A stretch of DNA of 64,000 nucleotides from Corbicula japonica (lineage: Eukaryota > Mollusca > Bivalvia > Venerida > Cyrenidae), in contig JAZAYU010000349.1 in the NCBI GenBank assembly GCA_038501625.1, positions 443,853 through 507,852 of the forward strand, written 5' to 3'. The notes beneath the pieces were generated by a model, which saw nothing but the letters and a program-made list of their open reading frames with translations, was not told the origin of the DNA and ran no database searches. The stretch's first letter is position 1. Every line of letters starts with the position of its first letter. Below are positions 42,480 to 56,000 of this stretch, piece after piece. A program made the position numbers and the translations under genes.

Positions 42480-42750
42480 CTTTTTTACGCCACTGAACAT
42501 AGAATGGTAATAATCCGAAAATATCGCATTGAAGGTTCCATGTTCACTGCCATATGCATACTATCGTTTTGGATGGATCTAAATTGTACTGTTTATTGGT
42601 GTAAATATTGAGTTGCGCTCAACGCGGGGCTAGGCGGCGCGGACAGTTATATGCATTTCCATTACTGTCCATGAACAGGCTCAATCAAACCGAACCTGCA
42701 ATATTTTCATATTTGTCGTGATTGGTGGCTTTCAAAGATTCCTTTTCATA
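42480..42750 (+). repeat. Dispersed repeat R1
   Basis: GAAGGTTCCATGTTCACTGC, GAGTTGCGCTCAACGCGGGG and GAACAGGCTCAATCAAACCG in order. Confidence 0.75.
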
Positions 42751-42869
42751 TTATTTTATAACTGAAATATGGCTATCTACGAAAGTTGAACAATTTTGTA
42801 AAATTGTGAGGTTAGTACATTTAATCATAAAAATATAATTAACGAGAACATTGAAATCAACCAACGATC

Positions 42870-43080
42870 ATATCAACATGCAAATATTGCAGACTCGGTT
42901 CGACAGAGCATGTTCATGGTGAGTAGTGAAAATGCTCACACCGCTTAGCCTCGGATTGAGCGTAGCTTAGTATGTACGTGTACACAAGTAAACAGCACAG
43001 TTTAGGTCTATTAAAACGGCAGTGTGCATATGGCGTGAATATGGAACCTTCAATGCAGTACTTTTTGTGTGATTGAACAA
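42870..43080 (-). repeat. Dispersed repeat R1, diverged
   Basis: ATTGCAGACTCGGTTCGACAG, CACCGCTTAGCCTCGG and ATATGGAACCTTCAATGCAGT. Confidence 0.6.
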
Positions 43081-43434
43081 TATCAAAACCTATAATATCA
43101 GGAATATTGAAACCAACAATAATAATAACAATGGCAAAAAATTAAAGCATTTTAGTAGGATAAGTATAAACACACACATGTATCTAGTTTAACGACCACC
43201 AAAGGCTGTAAATTATATCAGCACTAATCGAATGTGCGCGCAGACGTTTTTCAGCCGCCACAAGGCACAATCGTTTCTTAAAAGAACCTAGAAGCTCGAT
43301 TTGTTTCTTTTATTCCTGTCATCGTGTTCTTGCTGGTTTTACTCCAGGTAAGATCATTGAGTACCCGCCATTTGGCATTGCAATGCTATTAGCTTCTTAT
43401 GTTTTGTATGTTGTGTGATTTTGCATGCAACATT

Positions 43435-43760
43435 GTTGAGCCGATGGGAAAATTGGAGTTATTTCACCAAGACAACTTGTACTTGTTTTGTTATACGAGA
43501 ACCTGTTGGGGCAAGTGTGAGGTTGGTGCACCCTAGAACCTGGTTTCAACCCCCAGTGGAAATTTGTTTTGCCACTGACCGTTCCAAGGCGGTATCCCCA
43601 AGGGTTCTCTTTTTCGTTAGTTGTTTGTGGCGTCCTATTTGAATTGACATACTTATAACAAACATGCTCTCTCTTTCTCTCTCTTTCTCCCTTCTTTTTC
43701 GCTGCGTGTGGAGGCTGTGCTTTGTGTGTGGCGATTCCTGATATGCCTATATTACTTTTC
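43435..43760 (+). repeat. Dispersed repeat R3 (near full length)
   Basis: GGGGCAAGTGTGAGGTTGGT, GCACCCTAGAACCTGG, TTTTGCCACTGACCGTTCC, TTGTTTGTGGCGTCC and ATTCCTGATATGC in this order define the family. Confidence 0.75.
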
Positions 43761-44599
43761 TATCAATAGCTTTACCGAAATTTGATTGGTACAAATTTAT
43801 ACTGTTGCAATTAAATGTATTAATTTACGTCAAGATGACACATATAATATGGTCTTTGCAAACATTAAACGTTATACGATTTCATAAGTATTGCGATTCA
43901 TTAAAACTTCATTAGTTTTAAATATAAAGAAAATACATGTATATTTAAAAACACGACCTAGTAAACGCTTCATATCTTAAATCGATAGCAGTCGGTCAAT
44001 TAAAGTTATCGATTTACAAAATCAATAAATGTTGGTTGAATTAATTTTGTTCTTTAGATCCTAAAGAAAATTAATGAAATTTCCGAGAGGTCTGATGGCC
44101 TTATATTCAAAAAGTCTAGTGTTATCGAACTGATCACAACCGTGACCTTTACTTGAACATTAATAGAGATCTACTACTGAGATCGCACAATATAAATACC
44201 AAGTTTAGTGGTTTAAGTACAAATCATTTTGAGTAAGTGAAAGAAACAAATCTACCATTAAGTGCCATAACGACGATGAAGAAGAGATCTCGAACTAGGA
44301 GACGATCATAATCTGCAAACCAATTTAAATGACTGTTTGTCAGTCTCTTCTTCAGTTGTTAAATAAAAAAAACAACATATGGAACATACAAAACTATTAT
44401 CCCAAATTGCTTCATCCAGAAAAAAGACGAAGAGATGAAAAGACAGAGCATGGGTAAAAAAGATGAGCAATTTAAAAAAGCCACTCAAAAGTTAACATTG
44501 AAAGTACCAACATCTCGAGTTTCACCTACGAAAACAATCACAATCCACTACATACATAGGACCCGCCCTATATAAAGTAATATGATGTGGTTAGCCGTA

Positions 44600-45240
44600 A
44601 ACACAGCAAACCGTTCTGGGTAGTGTCCGCCGTGAACATAGCAATCCGGTCACGGCACAGTGCCCGCCGCATTCACAGCGATCTGGTCAGTGTACAGTGT
44701 CGGTCATTAACAAAGCAATGTGGACAGGGTACAGTGTACGCCTTAAACACAGCAATCTGGTGAAGGTACAATGTCCGCCTTAAACACAACATTCTCATAA
44801 GTGTACAGTGGTCGACATAAAAAAAAACTGGTTAGGGTACACTTCAACCGTGAACACAGCGATCTGGTCTGGATAGTGTCCGCCGTGAACACTGCAGCCT
44901 GGTCAGAGCACAGTGGCCGCCTTATACACAGTGTCCGGCGTGAACACAACAATCTTGTCAGGGCGCAGTGTCCGTCATAAACACATCGATTTGGACAGAG
45001 TACCTTGACCAGATTTCTGTGTTCAGGGCGGACATACTCGGACATACAGATCTGGTCAAAATCTACAGAGTTCGCCGTATACGGAGTAATCTGGTCAGGG
45101 TACACTGTCCACCGTATACAAAGCACTCAGGTCAGGGTACAGTGTCCACCGTGAAATCAGCAATCTGGTCAGGATACAATGACTGCTTTGAACACAGCAA
45201 TCTGGCAAGGTTACAGTGTCAGTCATTTAAAAGCAAAGGG
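44600..45240. repeat. Minisatellite, unit about 37 bp, roughly 17 copies
   Basis: Units resemble AACACAGCAATCTGGTCAGG followed by GTACAGTGTCCGCCGTG, with point differences and small indels. Imperfect echoes recur near 57.78-57.85 kb. Confidence 0.8.
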
Positions 45241-45404
45241 ATAAAATGATTTCTACGTCTGTTCTATTGTTTTTTTATTTAAATATTCATCTATTCAAAC
45301 AGTTATTTGGGTGCATCAATCTAATTTTAGCGACGTCATGCTCCCAAGGTTACGAAATTGAGAATAGAGACCAATCTTAGATGAAAAGATCACATGTCCC
45401 GGGT

Positions 45405-45482
45405 TAAAACTGAGCACAGTCTCAAGCTTTCCAATGGGAGGCTAGAGATCTGAGACTGGTTTACATTCTCATGTTTTATAAC
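45405..45482. repeat. R2 half-element
   Basis: Short inverted arms TGAGCACAGTCTCAAGC and GATCTGAGACTGGTTTACAT, then TTTTATAAC; a degraded R2 with a shortened loop. Confidence 0.5.
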
Positions 45483-45582
45483 CCCAGTGCATCTCTTTAA
45501 AAGAGCATGTCAAAATACTGGTAGTGAAATTCCTCCAAGCAACCCACATGATTGAAAAAAATGAACTAATGAAGAATCATTT

Positions 45583-45722
45583 ATGGTCCATGACCTGATT
45601 TAAAAAAATCAGAGTCTCTTATCTGTCGTGCTGAATGAATTTCAAAATAACCTGGTAACCTTTTCCTTATGTTATATCAAGATAACACGATTAAGTTTTA
45701 GTTCCAAGTATTCTTGATTAAA
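45583..45722 (+). promoter_or_regulatory. Probable promoter and 5' UTR of protease gene 2
   Basis: TGGTCCATGACCTGATTTAA, then CTTATCTGTC with a GATA-type word at 45618, homologous to the region upstream of gene 1. No clear TATA box. Confidence 0.4.
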
Positions 45723-45768
45723 ATGAAGACCTTAGTCGGCATCTGTATCGTCATATTTGGTATCAGCG
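45723..45768 (+). CDS. Protease 2 exon 1: signal peptide
   Basis: MKTLVGICIVIFGIS, ends phase 1 at G|GTAGGA. Paired with gene 1 exon 1. Confidence 0.85.
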
Positions 45769-48700
45769 GTAGGAACTTTGTTATTATAATGTTCATGTTT
45801 TTAAATGCATTAAAATTGTTTCAATTATTTCCGCAAAATGTTTTAAAATTGACGTTTTTTACTAATGCAAAGCTCCCTTAGTTAAATGTAAGAGACACAG
45901 TTAGTAAGTAGCTAATGGCAATACCTTTTAAATTTATAGATGTAAAACGTTGCTGTTTATTCAAACAACACATAAGTTATTTGAATAAATAAACTGCAGG
46001 CTTATTTATCATATAATAAATTACAATTCCATCTTTAAAGTATCGTTACGTTAAAATGTCTTTGACTTGGACGGTGTCAGGCAATAAAGGAAAGTGCTCG
46101 AAGCCAGATGAGTGAGGGACGAGCTCAATTTATTTTATTAATTTATTTTATTTATTGCCCCGTGGCAATTTGTTTTGCCACTGACCGTTCCAAGGCGGTA
46201 TCCCCAAAGGTTCTCTTGTTTATTAATTGTTTGTGGCGTCCTGTTTGAATTGACATACATATATAAAACATGCGCTCTCTCTATCTTCCTCTCTTCTTTT
46301 TCGCTGCGTGGGGAGGCTGTGTTTTTTGAGTGTGACGATTCCTGATATGCATATGTTGCTTTTTTATGCTTTCCAGTTAAATATAGAATTTTCCCGGTGA
46401 AATAAAAGTGGTGTTTCACTGTTTTCAAACAGTGGAATGTCATTTTTATTTTCTCAGTTCTTCGAAAAAATTCCGAATGAGAACGCTAAGAAATCGGGCT
46501 CAAGATTAGTCATGTCAAAACAAACGTTTGGGGCCAGTTCATGCAATTTTTCTGTCTACTTCAAATTATGCAATAAAAGCATAAAATAAACAGAAAATTT
46601 GTTTTACCAGTGTATGATAGAAATATATTTCACTCGTGAACTCCGGAATTATGTATTTTCACTCGTGGCTTTGCCATTCGTGAAAATACCAATTATTTCT
46701 ATCGTACACTGATAAAAACAAATATCCTAAAGTATATAAAATGTGTCTTCTGGATGTGGCCATTCCTGATATGCATATTTCACCTATTTAATATTGGTTG
46801 AGAGTATATGGTAAAATTAGCTTTGAGGGGATAATATTCAGGCCTATGGTATATTTAAGAGGCACTGCTTTGTTTAAAAAGATAATTTCAGACAACAATC
46901 TTAGTGTTGTTATCAGTTTCAATTACCTCCCTTGATGGTAATATGCTAATCTGAAACCATGCAGAATTCCAATCACTGTGGGTGGTAGTATATAGGCATA
47001 CTTGGACTATCCCTGTTGTGATATACGGACTCAGTAGGACCTTTCGAGCTTCCTTCTATATTTTTTGTTGTTTTATAACATTTTTGATCTCCAGAAAATA
47101 TAGTATTTCAGAGTAACATATGCGCTAATAGACGAAAGATATCATATGGGTTTCTGTTTGTAAACTCTTTAGGCATATCCAAGTTACAGACTCATGCACT
47201 GAAGTACTCCAGAGCGACAGGTAGATTGACTCTGGAATTGCTAGTCGTAGCTGACTACAGCGAATTTAACAAGTAAGAAACAATAATAAATCTGCTTGAA
47301 AACAAGAAAAGGAAACGCAACGTGATGAAAGTAGTTCAATAAATTCAGATGTATTTGTTAAACCTCAGAATGACAATTAATCAACACAAACAAAATTTCA
47401 AATTAGAGAAGTACGTCTATTGTAAAAAAAAACTTAGTGTAAGCAATGGTTTCAATGTTATTTTACAAGTTTCTTTCAAAAATAACGAACATTATCGAAA
47501 GACTATTACAGCATAATTATCTTCTGGGATATTACAGATGGTACCAACTAACCTCGCCAACCAAAACAGTAGCAGAACGAACAACAGAAGCCAAGAATGA
47601 TGTTAAGAAATATATCAGTGCTCTCGTTCACTCAGTAAGCAGCCCCTTTAAAGTCCGGTTTGTTTGTCTTTTTTTATCAATAACTGTATTCACTTAAAAC
47701 TTGTAATGGCATGTGTTGTTAATCGTTCCGTTGCAACAAAACCCATTTTTGCAATAATGATTTTTACTTTTTTAATCATAACTATCTAATGAAATATGGT
47801 GTGGATAGGATGTAATAGTGATATTGTTGCTGCACACACTTTACAAATTTATTTAATGAATTTACTCAATTTAGAAAACAAGATAACGAACATACTTTGT
47901 ATTGATTGGCCAAAATTAAACCAAATAATATCCCACACAGTCAAGTCGTCTTTTTACAGAGCAACAATGTGTACAGAAGTCTCGAACCTCGGAACATCTT
48001 TATTACGATCAAACTCGTAGATGTCTTGGTCATGACCGTAAGCCATCTTTATACTAGGTTTTCTTTCTTTTTTAAAATGAGTAAACAAGAACAAATCAGA
48101 GTACATAATTATATCTAAACAAAAGAGATATCATACGTAAATCCAGTATACTTTTATCACAATTTATACGTGTGCACCCTTAACTCCTCTACAGTGAGAA
48201 ATTGTTTTGTCACTGACCGTTCCAAGGCGGAAACCTCCCGGTTTCTCATTTTCTTTTATTGTTTGTGGTGCCTTTTGTGAAATCGATCATGTTAAAAACC
48301 ATTCTCTCTTCCGCTCTACATCTTTGCGTAGGGCGGCTTTGACTTCTGGATTTGGCAGTTTATAATATTCAGTAGCAAAGCAATACACGTATATTGTTTT
48401 TCAAACAAGTATGCCATAAATTGCCCATAAAAACTTGAATTCTGAACCAAGCTCAATCCTGTCAAGTTGTGACAACTTATCGGCGCAAGTATGCCGCTTA
48501 TATGTTCAAGACATTAACACCATGTGGTTCTTATTTCTGTATTTGTAAAGTATTTTTTAATGTTGGTCAAAATATAAACTTATGTTCACTTGTCTGTTTT
48601 ACCGTTTGGCTGTTTGAGGTAGCTGAGTTTTTCTGTATGTTGAAATTCCTGATACCAAAAACTTTTACTTCTTTGTTTCACCAAAGACAGACTGTATCCG

Positions 48701-50043
48701 ATTCGCCCTGGACAGAGACCGTGAAAGTAGCAGCTGGTACAAGCTATGACGTGGATCCGACAAGTGTTCTACCACTCTTCCAGACAAAATCAATCGAGCT
48801 TCAGAAAACTATTCCACATGATCACGCCATGATCTTAACAAAGTAAGTAATTATAAGGTTTCTTCGTATTGGCGAAACAATGTTATGTCCTTCTACGTGG
48901 TTGTTCATTTAAATACGATATTGAGTTTGATAAATTTTCATTGTGCATGCGGTTGTGAAAACTTCACCGAATATACACTTACTTTAACTGAGTAATCATT
49001 AAAATTATAGTACTGCCGGGAACCAGTAAGGGTTACACTGCGATTTCATCACTACAAGTAGGTTAGTGGTACCAGTTCAGATAGTATGAACCAGGTCGAC
49101 GGCATTTCTTATCTAGCTGTAACAGATGTATGTCTCCTGATATCACGAAGGAGGCGGAATAATAATTCAATTTTATTGGGCATCTCAACATAATTTAGAA
49201 GATTGATTCGTTGAGTGCTTTATAAATGTATAAGTAAACAAATGCTTTAGCAACATAAAAATCAAAGCCGAGTTTATATTCCATAGGAATTTCAAAAAAG
49301 AAAACGATTATCTGAAAGTTTTTATTGCATTTTTAATGGAACACCTGTCCAGTGAACACAGTTAAAAATGTAAGCAAATAAATACAAGCACATGAGTTTT
49401 GCAAAAATGTATGTTGTTAAGAAAATTTATTTTAAAAATCGCGCACCTATATAATTTGACCCTAGGATCGTTTTGTAGCATACAAACTTGAAATTATTAC
49501 TTTACTTCGTGCCAGCTTTCAAATTGTGAAATCAGAATGGAGCATTACTTGTTGTAAAGAATTTCAATGTTTTAACAAATTGAACATGAGAAAACAAATT
49601 CTAAATGTTTTCCGTTTGTTTATTATACTATCTGAAATATTTAGATACGCCCTGTATCATGGAGGAGGCGGAACATTCTCCGGATACGCCTACTTGGAGG
49701 CGGAGTGTAAACCAATCAGTGTATCTATTGTTGAAGATAATGAGGACTTCTATACGGCCCAGTTGATTGCCCATGAGATCGGTCATAGGTGTGTTTTCTT
49801 CCTTTTACCCTTTCCTCTAAAGACACACTTTTATTGCTTGGGCGAACAGTGTAGATCAAGATCAGCCGGCACATCCTTGCAGATCCTGATCAGGCGGCAC
49901 GGAGTGTATGTTTGTATGTGTTTATAACATGATAATCTCAAAAAAGACACCTCAAACCACACACAGTGCGTTCTTTCTCGAGGAGGACTTTACATGAAAA
50001 TGAAAAAATAAATGTTGCTTTCTAGGAGAGAAAAAAAAGAGGT

Positions 50044-50075
<32 letters not shown>

Positions 50076-53000
50076 TTTGTGTTAATCCACATGTTTTGAT
50101 TTAAATTTATTCACGTGCTATTTCAGTCTAGGAGCTGAACATGACGGGAAAGGTAACCCGTGTCCGTCCAGTGACGGGTATGCCATGGAGGCTAGCTTTA
50201 TCCTGGCCAACAGCAAGAAGTGGACATTCTCCTCTTGCTCCGTCAATTACTTCCAAAACTATATCAAAGGCCTAGAAGCGTACGTATCTTACTAGATGAG
50301 GATTCCATTCGATGTATTTTATAGTTGTTGAAGACCATTGACCAGGATATATGTATTTGTGTATGTTCGCCGCCATTTGCATACCATCGTTTGGGATGAA
50401 TCAAAATCGTACTGTTTACTGGTTTAAAACTTGAGTTTTGCTCGACCCGGGGTTAGTCGGCGTGAATAGTAATATCAATTGCCATTAATGCCCATGAACA
50501 AACCTTATCAAATCGAGCCTGCAACGATTTCATATTTATTGTGCTTTTAAAATTCCATTTTCATACAGTATGTAAATAGTGAGTTGGGCCTGGCATTAAT
50601 ATGCATTTTTATTACTGCAAATGATAAGGCTTAACCAAACCAAGCATGCCAGGTTCCGATTACTTAACCTTTTGTTGGATTCGATGTATTTTGTCAGCTA
50701 CTTAATTTTGGCAATTATGGATGCCAATATGATCGCTAAATATGCAAGTTAAGGATCTTTTTCAAAGAACCGAACATAATATGATGTGTATTTTGTATTG
50801 TAAGTAATGCGAAATATATTAAATGACAATTTGAAGAAATACTAACTTATAACATGTATTTTCTATTTCAGTAGATAAATGCAATACATAATCATATATG
50901 GCGATTTTAAGTGGTATTATAACTGTTCGATAAATTTTAAAGCAGTTGTTAAACATATTTTATAACCTCCTTAGTGGGTAAGGACATTTTATAATAATGC
51001 CACAGAAAGAATTCTGTTTTTTTCCGAATGTGGCAATTCCTGATGTGCACATTTCACCTTTTTTTCAAGATGAGTTTGTTTTAATAGTAACCATACCAAC
51101 TGTTTGGAGCAGATTGATAACACCCATCCTAATTCCGAACTCACAACTCTCACTCACCAATGGTACGGGCAAGTCTATGATTTGGACGAACAGTGCAGAA
51201 TTCACTATGGTCCGCAGTCACACTTGTGTAGGGTAAGCTTGCAATGTTTTGCGAGATTTATATACAGTGAAACCTACCTTAGCAGCCACCTGCGAATAGC
51301 AACCACCTGTCTTAAACAGCCAGTTTGAATATGACCTAAACTGACATTTTGTTCTACTGACATTTTTTTACTGTCTTTAACAGCCACCTATCTTCAGCAG
51401 CCACGTTTTGTCACTCCCTTGAGTGGCTGTTAAAGACAGGTTTGACTGTACACCAATTTGCAAAATATATAGAAACACGTAACCCTAAGGCAACAATAAA
51501 GCAGCAGCGCATAGCCAACCATGCAAGAGACAGTCAAAGTGCATATCGTACGTATCCCCAATAATGGTTAGTTCAATTTTGCCTATACACAATAATTGAA
51601 ATTTTGCATGGTTTAAAATGAGCATATTACCATCAACGGATGTAAATGAAACTGATAATTACACAAAGTGATGTACGGGGAGACTTTTTACAGCAGCCAC
51701 ACAGCACTTTACACCTGCTGTAGTGATATATTAAATTTATAGATAACCCAAAAGTCATTCAAACATGGCTGTAGCGCCAAGCTTATCATGCACAGAATAT
51801 ATCATCCGTTAAGCAAACGAGAATCAAGGTACAAAGCATCAGTTTCTAGTTGAGATATGACGTGATTATGGTCCACAACTTGTTTTATTGGCTGATGATT
51901 TGTAATGCAAGAACTTAATTTGTTAAACTTTGATGTCTCTTGGACATTGGTCACGATATTTAGTACTTACTCCAGGTAAACAGACTAATAGTTTGTTTGT
52001 GAATTATTGTGTACAATATGGGGTTCGTCACGGGAAAAGGTACATTAGGTCATTATATTAAGTAATATTTTAATTTTTATTAAATTTAGAAAGAACTTAC
52101 AACTATAAATCAAGTTCTTATACCTAAAATGTGATTTTGTGACACATTTTGACATTAAAATGGTATTTTACCGCGAAATGCATGATAAGTAATGTCGTCT
52201 GCTCACATTTATGATGTCATATGTTTGACGTCAACTGTCCGAAATTACCTTCCCCTGACGTGCCCCATATGGTGGCTTATTAAAGCCTAATAACAAATCT
52301 AGTTTGAATTAACTATATATCACTCCAACTTCAAACCAAACATCATTACTAGATACTCTACAATTTTCATTTAGGATCAGTATAACGGAAACTACACGGG
52401 TGTTTGTCTGAAGATGTTCTGCCACGATCCTGTGAAAAATGCATGTTTTTATTTGGATGGCGGTGACGGAACGCCGTGTGGAACCGGAAAAGTAAGCAGA
52501 CGTAATTTACGATTTGTCCGTAAATCTTTATCATGTTTAATTTTTATGTTTAAAAATATCTTTTAATGCATAAATCATGTAATATTATAAGGACCCAAGA
52601 TGATAGAATGAAACTGGACACCAGTCTCAAACCTCCAGCATCCGAATGGCTAAAATGGACACGTGCCACGTTTTCTCGTTGTTCTCTACCGTGTCAAGGT
52701 AAGACAGTGTATTAATGCACAAATTGTTTTTATAGAAAAAATCAACTTAAATATGTCCTATTTATTTAAAGGAACGAGTAACTAATCAAATACTTATATT
52801 AGGTTGTATCAAATAAATAAACGCAAATGGTCCTTTAACCCTGACAACCATGCATGATGTTTACAGTGGTGTATGTCCAGCCAGTGCGTGAGTACGAGAG
52901 TCGACCACATTCAGTTAGTAGACGGTAAGACTCACATTTTGACTTTAACAAATGTCCACCGTTTATGTAAAACGTCATTTAATTGGTGAAATCTTTCACT

Positions 53001-56000
53001 AGCTAAACAGTCACTACCGGAAATTACGTCATGAAAACGTTTCGATTCCATGCATCAAAGAGGACATGAACGACCTGAAATATTACTTGTGAACATGAAA
53101 TGTTATTTGTTAACATGAAATGTTTTTTGTGAACTTGAAATGTTACTTGTGAACAGGCTTATTAAAACGAGCCTGCAATACTTTGATTTCTCGCGTTCGG
53201 CTTTCAACGTTCGCTTTTCATCTGTTTTTCATATTACACCTCAAAAGTTTGTGCACGGTTGTGGCTGGTAAATGTCTCCCCGCACAGTCAATCAGTGATG
53301 TAATCAATTACCGTATTTGAAGTCCGTTGAACACGAAACATATCTGTGTAAATATTAAGTAGCGCGTAACCCGATAAAAGGGTAGTTATTTCTTCCCGCG
53401 TTTATGGTTCAATGATATTGATTCTGAATCTATTGATTTTGTCGTGTCGGTTCCTTTTTCGTCTATTGAAAAAAATATTGAGCTATGTCCTAGTTTATGG
53501 TAATTTTGTATGGTATACTAGATACAGTATGAAGTTTAACGACATCTTTCTAAACTTTTATTCGACTTGTGGTGCTTTTGCACCGAAGCTCAGACTGTCA
53601 ATATGTACATGATAGCATTTATTGCAGTTGTAATTTTAAAAATATCTTTTTACGTTATATTAGGTAAATTGTTAATAATTGTTATGTTTTGTTAGGAAAC
53701 TGCGTTGCTGGAGACACTCCCGGTCCATGGTTCCATGGTCTCACATGTCGCGAGATTGGACTTCACCATAAACGTGAATGTGGGCGAAGTGACGTCAGAA
53801 CCAAGTGTTGCTTCACGTGCAGTCATTTAGATAAAATAACAGAGCCTACAGACATAGACGGGCAATGCGCTGCGAGACACGGAAGTGGATCATACATGTG
53901 CAGGGTAAAATTTAAATGTTTTCTCGCCCCAAAGACATTTTACTCACCTAGAAAGCGTGTACATGCTTGTCCATATGAGAAACTGTTGCGGGCAAAAGTG
54001 CGGATGATGCAACATAGAACCAGGTTTAAACACCAGGTGTCAAATTGTTTTGCAACTGACCGTTCAAATGGGGTTTCCCTCTGGTTCTCACTTTCACAAA
54101 TCGCTAGTTGTCCCTTATTTGATTGTTAATTTTTTTATTAACAAGTGCTCTCTTTTTCCGTTCTGCTTTATATGGCTATGTGAGCAGGATGCTGTGTTTT
54201 ATGAGTGTAAGTATACCTGGCTCCAAGGTTATAAAGCTGAGATTGGAACCAGTCTCAAATCTCAAGCATCTAATTGGCTGAAATGGCGACTGGTCGCCAT
54301 TTCAGCCAATCAGATGCTTGAGATTTGAGACTGGTTTCCATGCTCAGTTTTATAACCTTGGGCACTGATATGCAAATTCCATTGTTTTCCATTAAGAGGT
54401 ACACAATGTTACCAGTGCAGTCATACAGTAACGGTCAGTACCGTGCTGACAGTATGTTTGGCACATATACATAAATAAAACAATTTCCGTATATAAATAT
54501 AAAAATTACAGTTGACACATATAAATATATATATAAATATAACCATTGCCACATATAGTAAATATAACAACATTTGGTAGGGAGCTACGGCGTACAACGG
54601 CAAGAGCTATGCCGACACCGTTTGTTGGGACTTGCAGTGTCACGATCCAACCCGTAGTAACTGGTGTTTATCAACAGAAGCGGATAATTACACATCATGT
54701 GGTAATCATAAGGTAAATGCATATGTCATAACCATGTAAATAACGTGGCGTGTTTTTATTTCAAAAAGTACGCCATTAAGAATAAAGGATTTCATTGTGA
54801 TTGGGCAACGAATCTAGCGACACTAAATAAAAGGATTTTAATGGATCAACGAATTTAGTGACACTAAATAAAGGGTTTTTATGGATCAACGAACCTTGCG
54901 ACAATAAACAAAAGGATTTTAATAGGTCAACAAATCTGTTGACATTAAATAAAATATTTTTATTAGATCTACGAAACTAGTGACACTAACAAATGGGTTT
55001 TAATGGATCAACGAATATATTGACACTAAATAAAATGGTTTTAATGGATTAACGAATCTAGTGACACTCAATAAAAGGGTTTTAATGGATCAACGAATCT
55101 AGTGACACTCAATAAAAGGGTTTAATCGGTCAATTAATCTATTGACATCAAATAACAAGGATTTTAATGGATCAAAGAATCTAGCTTCATTAAATAAAAG
55201 GGTAAACGAATCTATAGACACTTAACAAAAGCGTTTTAATGGATCAACGAATCTAGTGACACTATTAGTAAATAAAAGGGTTAAAATAGGCCAACAAATC
55301 TAGTGACACTTAATAAAATGGTTTTAATTGGTCAAAGAATCTATTGACATTAAACAAAAGGATTTTATTGGTTGATAAGGAGTAAATGTTCAAATGACTG
55401 CATTTTATTAGCATGATTGTTTCTTCAGTGGTGTCAGAACAAAGTGTGTGTTCAGGACGCAAAGGCACCATCAGTACCGGGTGAGAATAATTTTCTACTT
55501 TCTGTTCAGAGGCTTTCATAGTTTCCTTGTCGTCTATTTACATATCAAACACAAAAAGTGTGTGCCGTGTGGCGGCTGTAAACGGTCCCAACTTACATTA
55601 AATCTGCATTCAGTACTATTATCAATTTACACACTTTGATGTCCGCTGAGCAAAAGTTTTACATTTACGTAAATACTGAGTAGCACTAAACCCAGGGCTA
55701 AGCGGTGTAGACAGTATATGTATATTCATTGGTCTAACATGTACCAACACAGTTGCCTAGATCACAAAACAGTAATAAAACTAAGACTGAAAAAGAGAGA
55801 TCGTCGAGGTTTCGGATTGGTCAAAATAAGGGTACATCTCATAAGAGGATTTATTATAAAGAGTCTGCTTGAGGCTGAATCATTCATTCAATAATAATGA
55901 GAGTGACTTTTAAATAGGATTTAGAGCGGTTGGGTGTAACCATATCAAAATTAAACCATGTCAACAATGTTAAATGCACTTTACATATTTAGACAACTGC

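Larger units (their letters stand above)
42440..45580. other. Intergenic region between the two protease genes
   Basis: No coding gene. Two opposed R1 copies, an R3 copy and the 37-bp minisatellite occupy most of it; 43.76-44.58 kb is otherwise plain AT-rich sequence. Confidence 0.6.

Noticed and set aside
44600..45240. Repeat-spacer pattern that might suggest a CRISPR array
   Set aside because: Units are contiguous and diverged without unique spacers, and the window is animal DNA with introns.
49526..49927. Open frame of 133 codons including exon 6 of protease 2
   Set aside because: Only 49645-49788 is exon; the flanks run through consensus splice sites into intron sequence.
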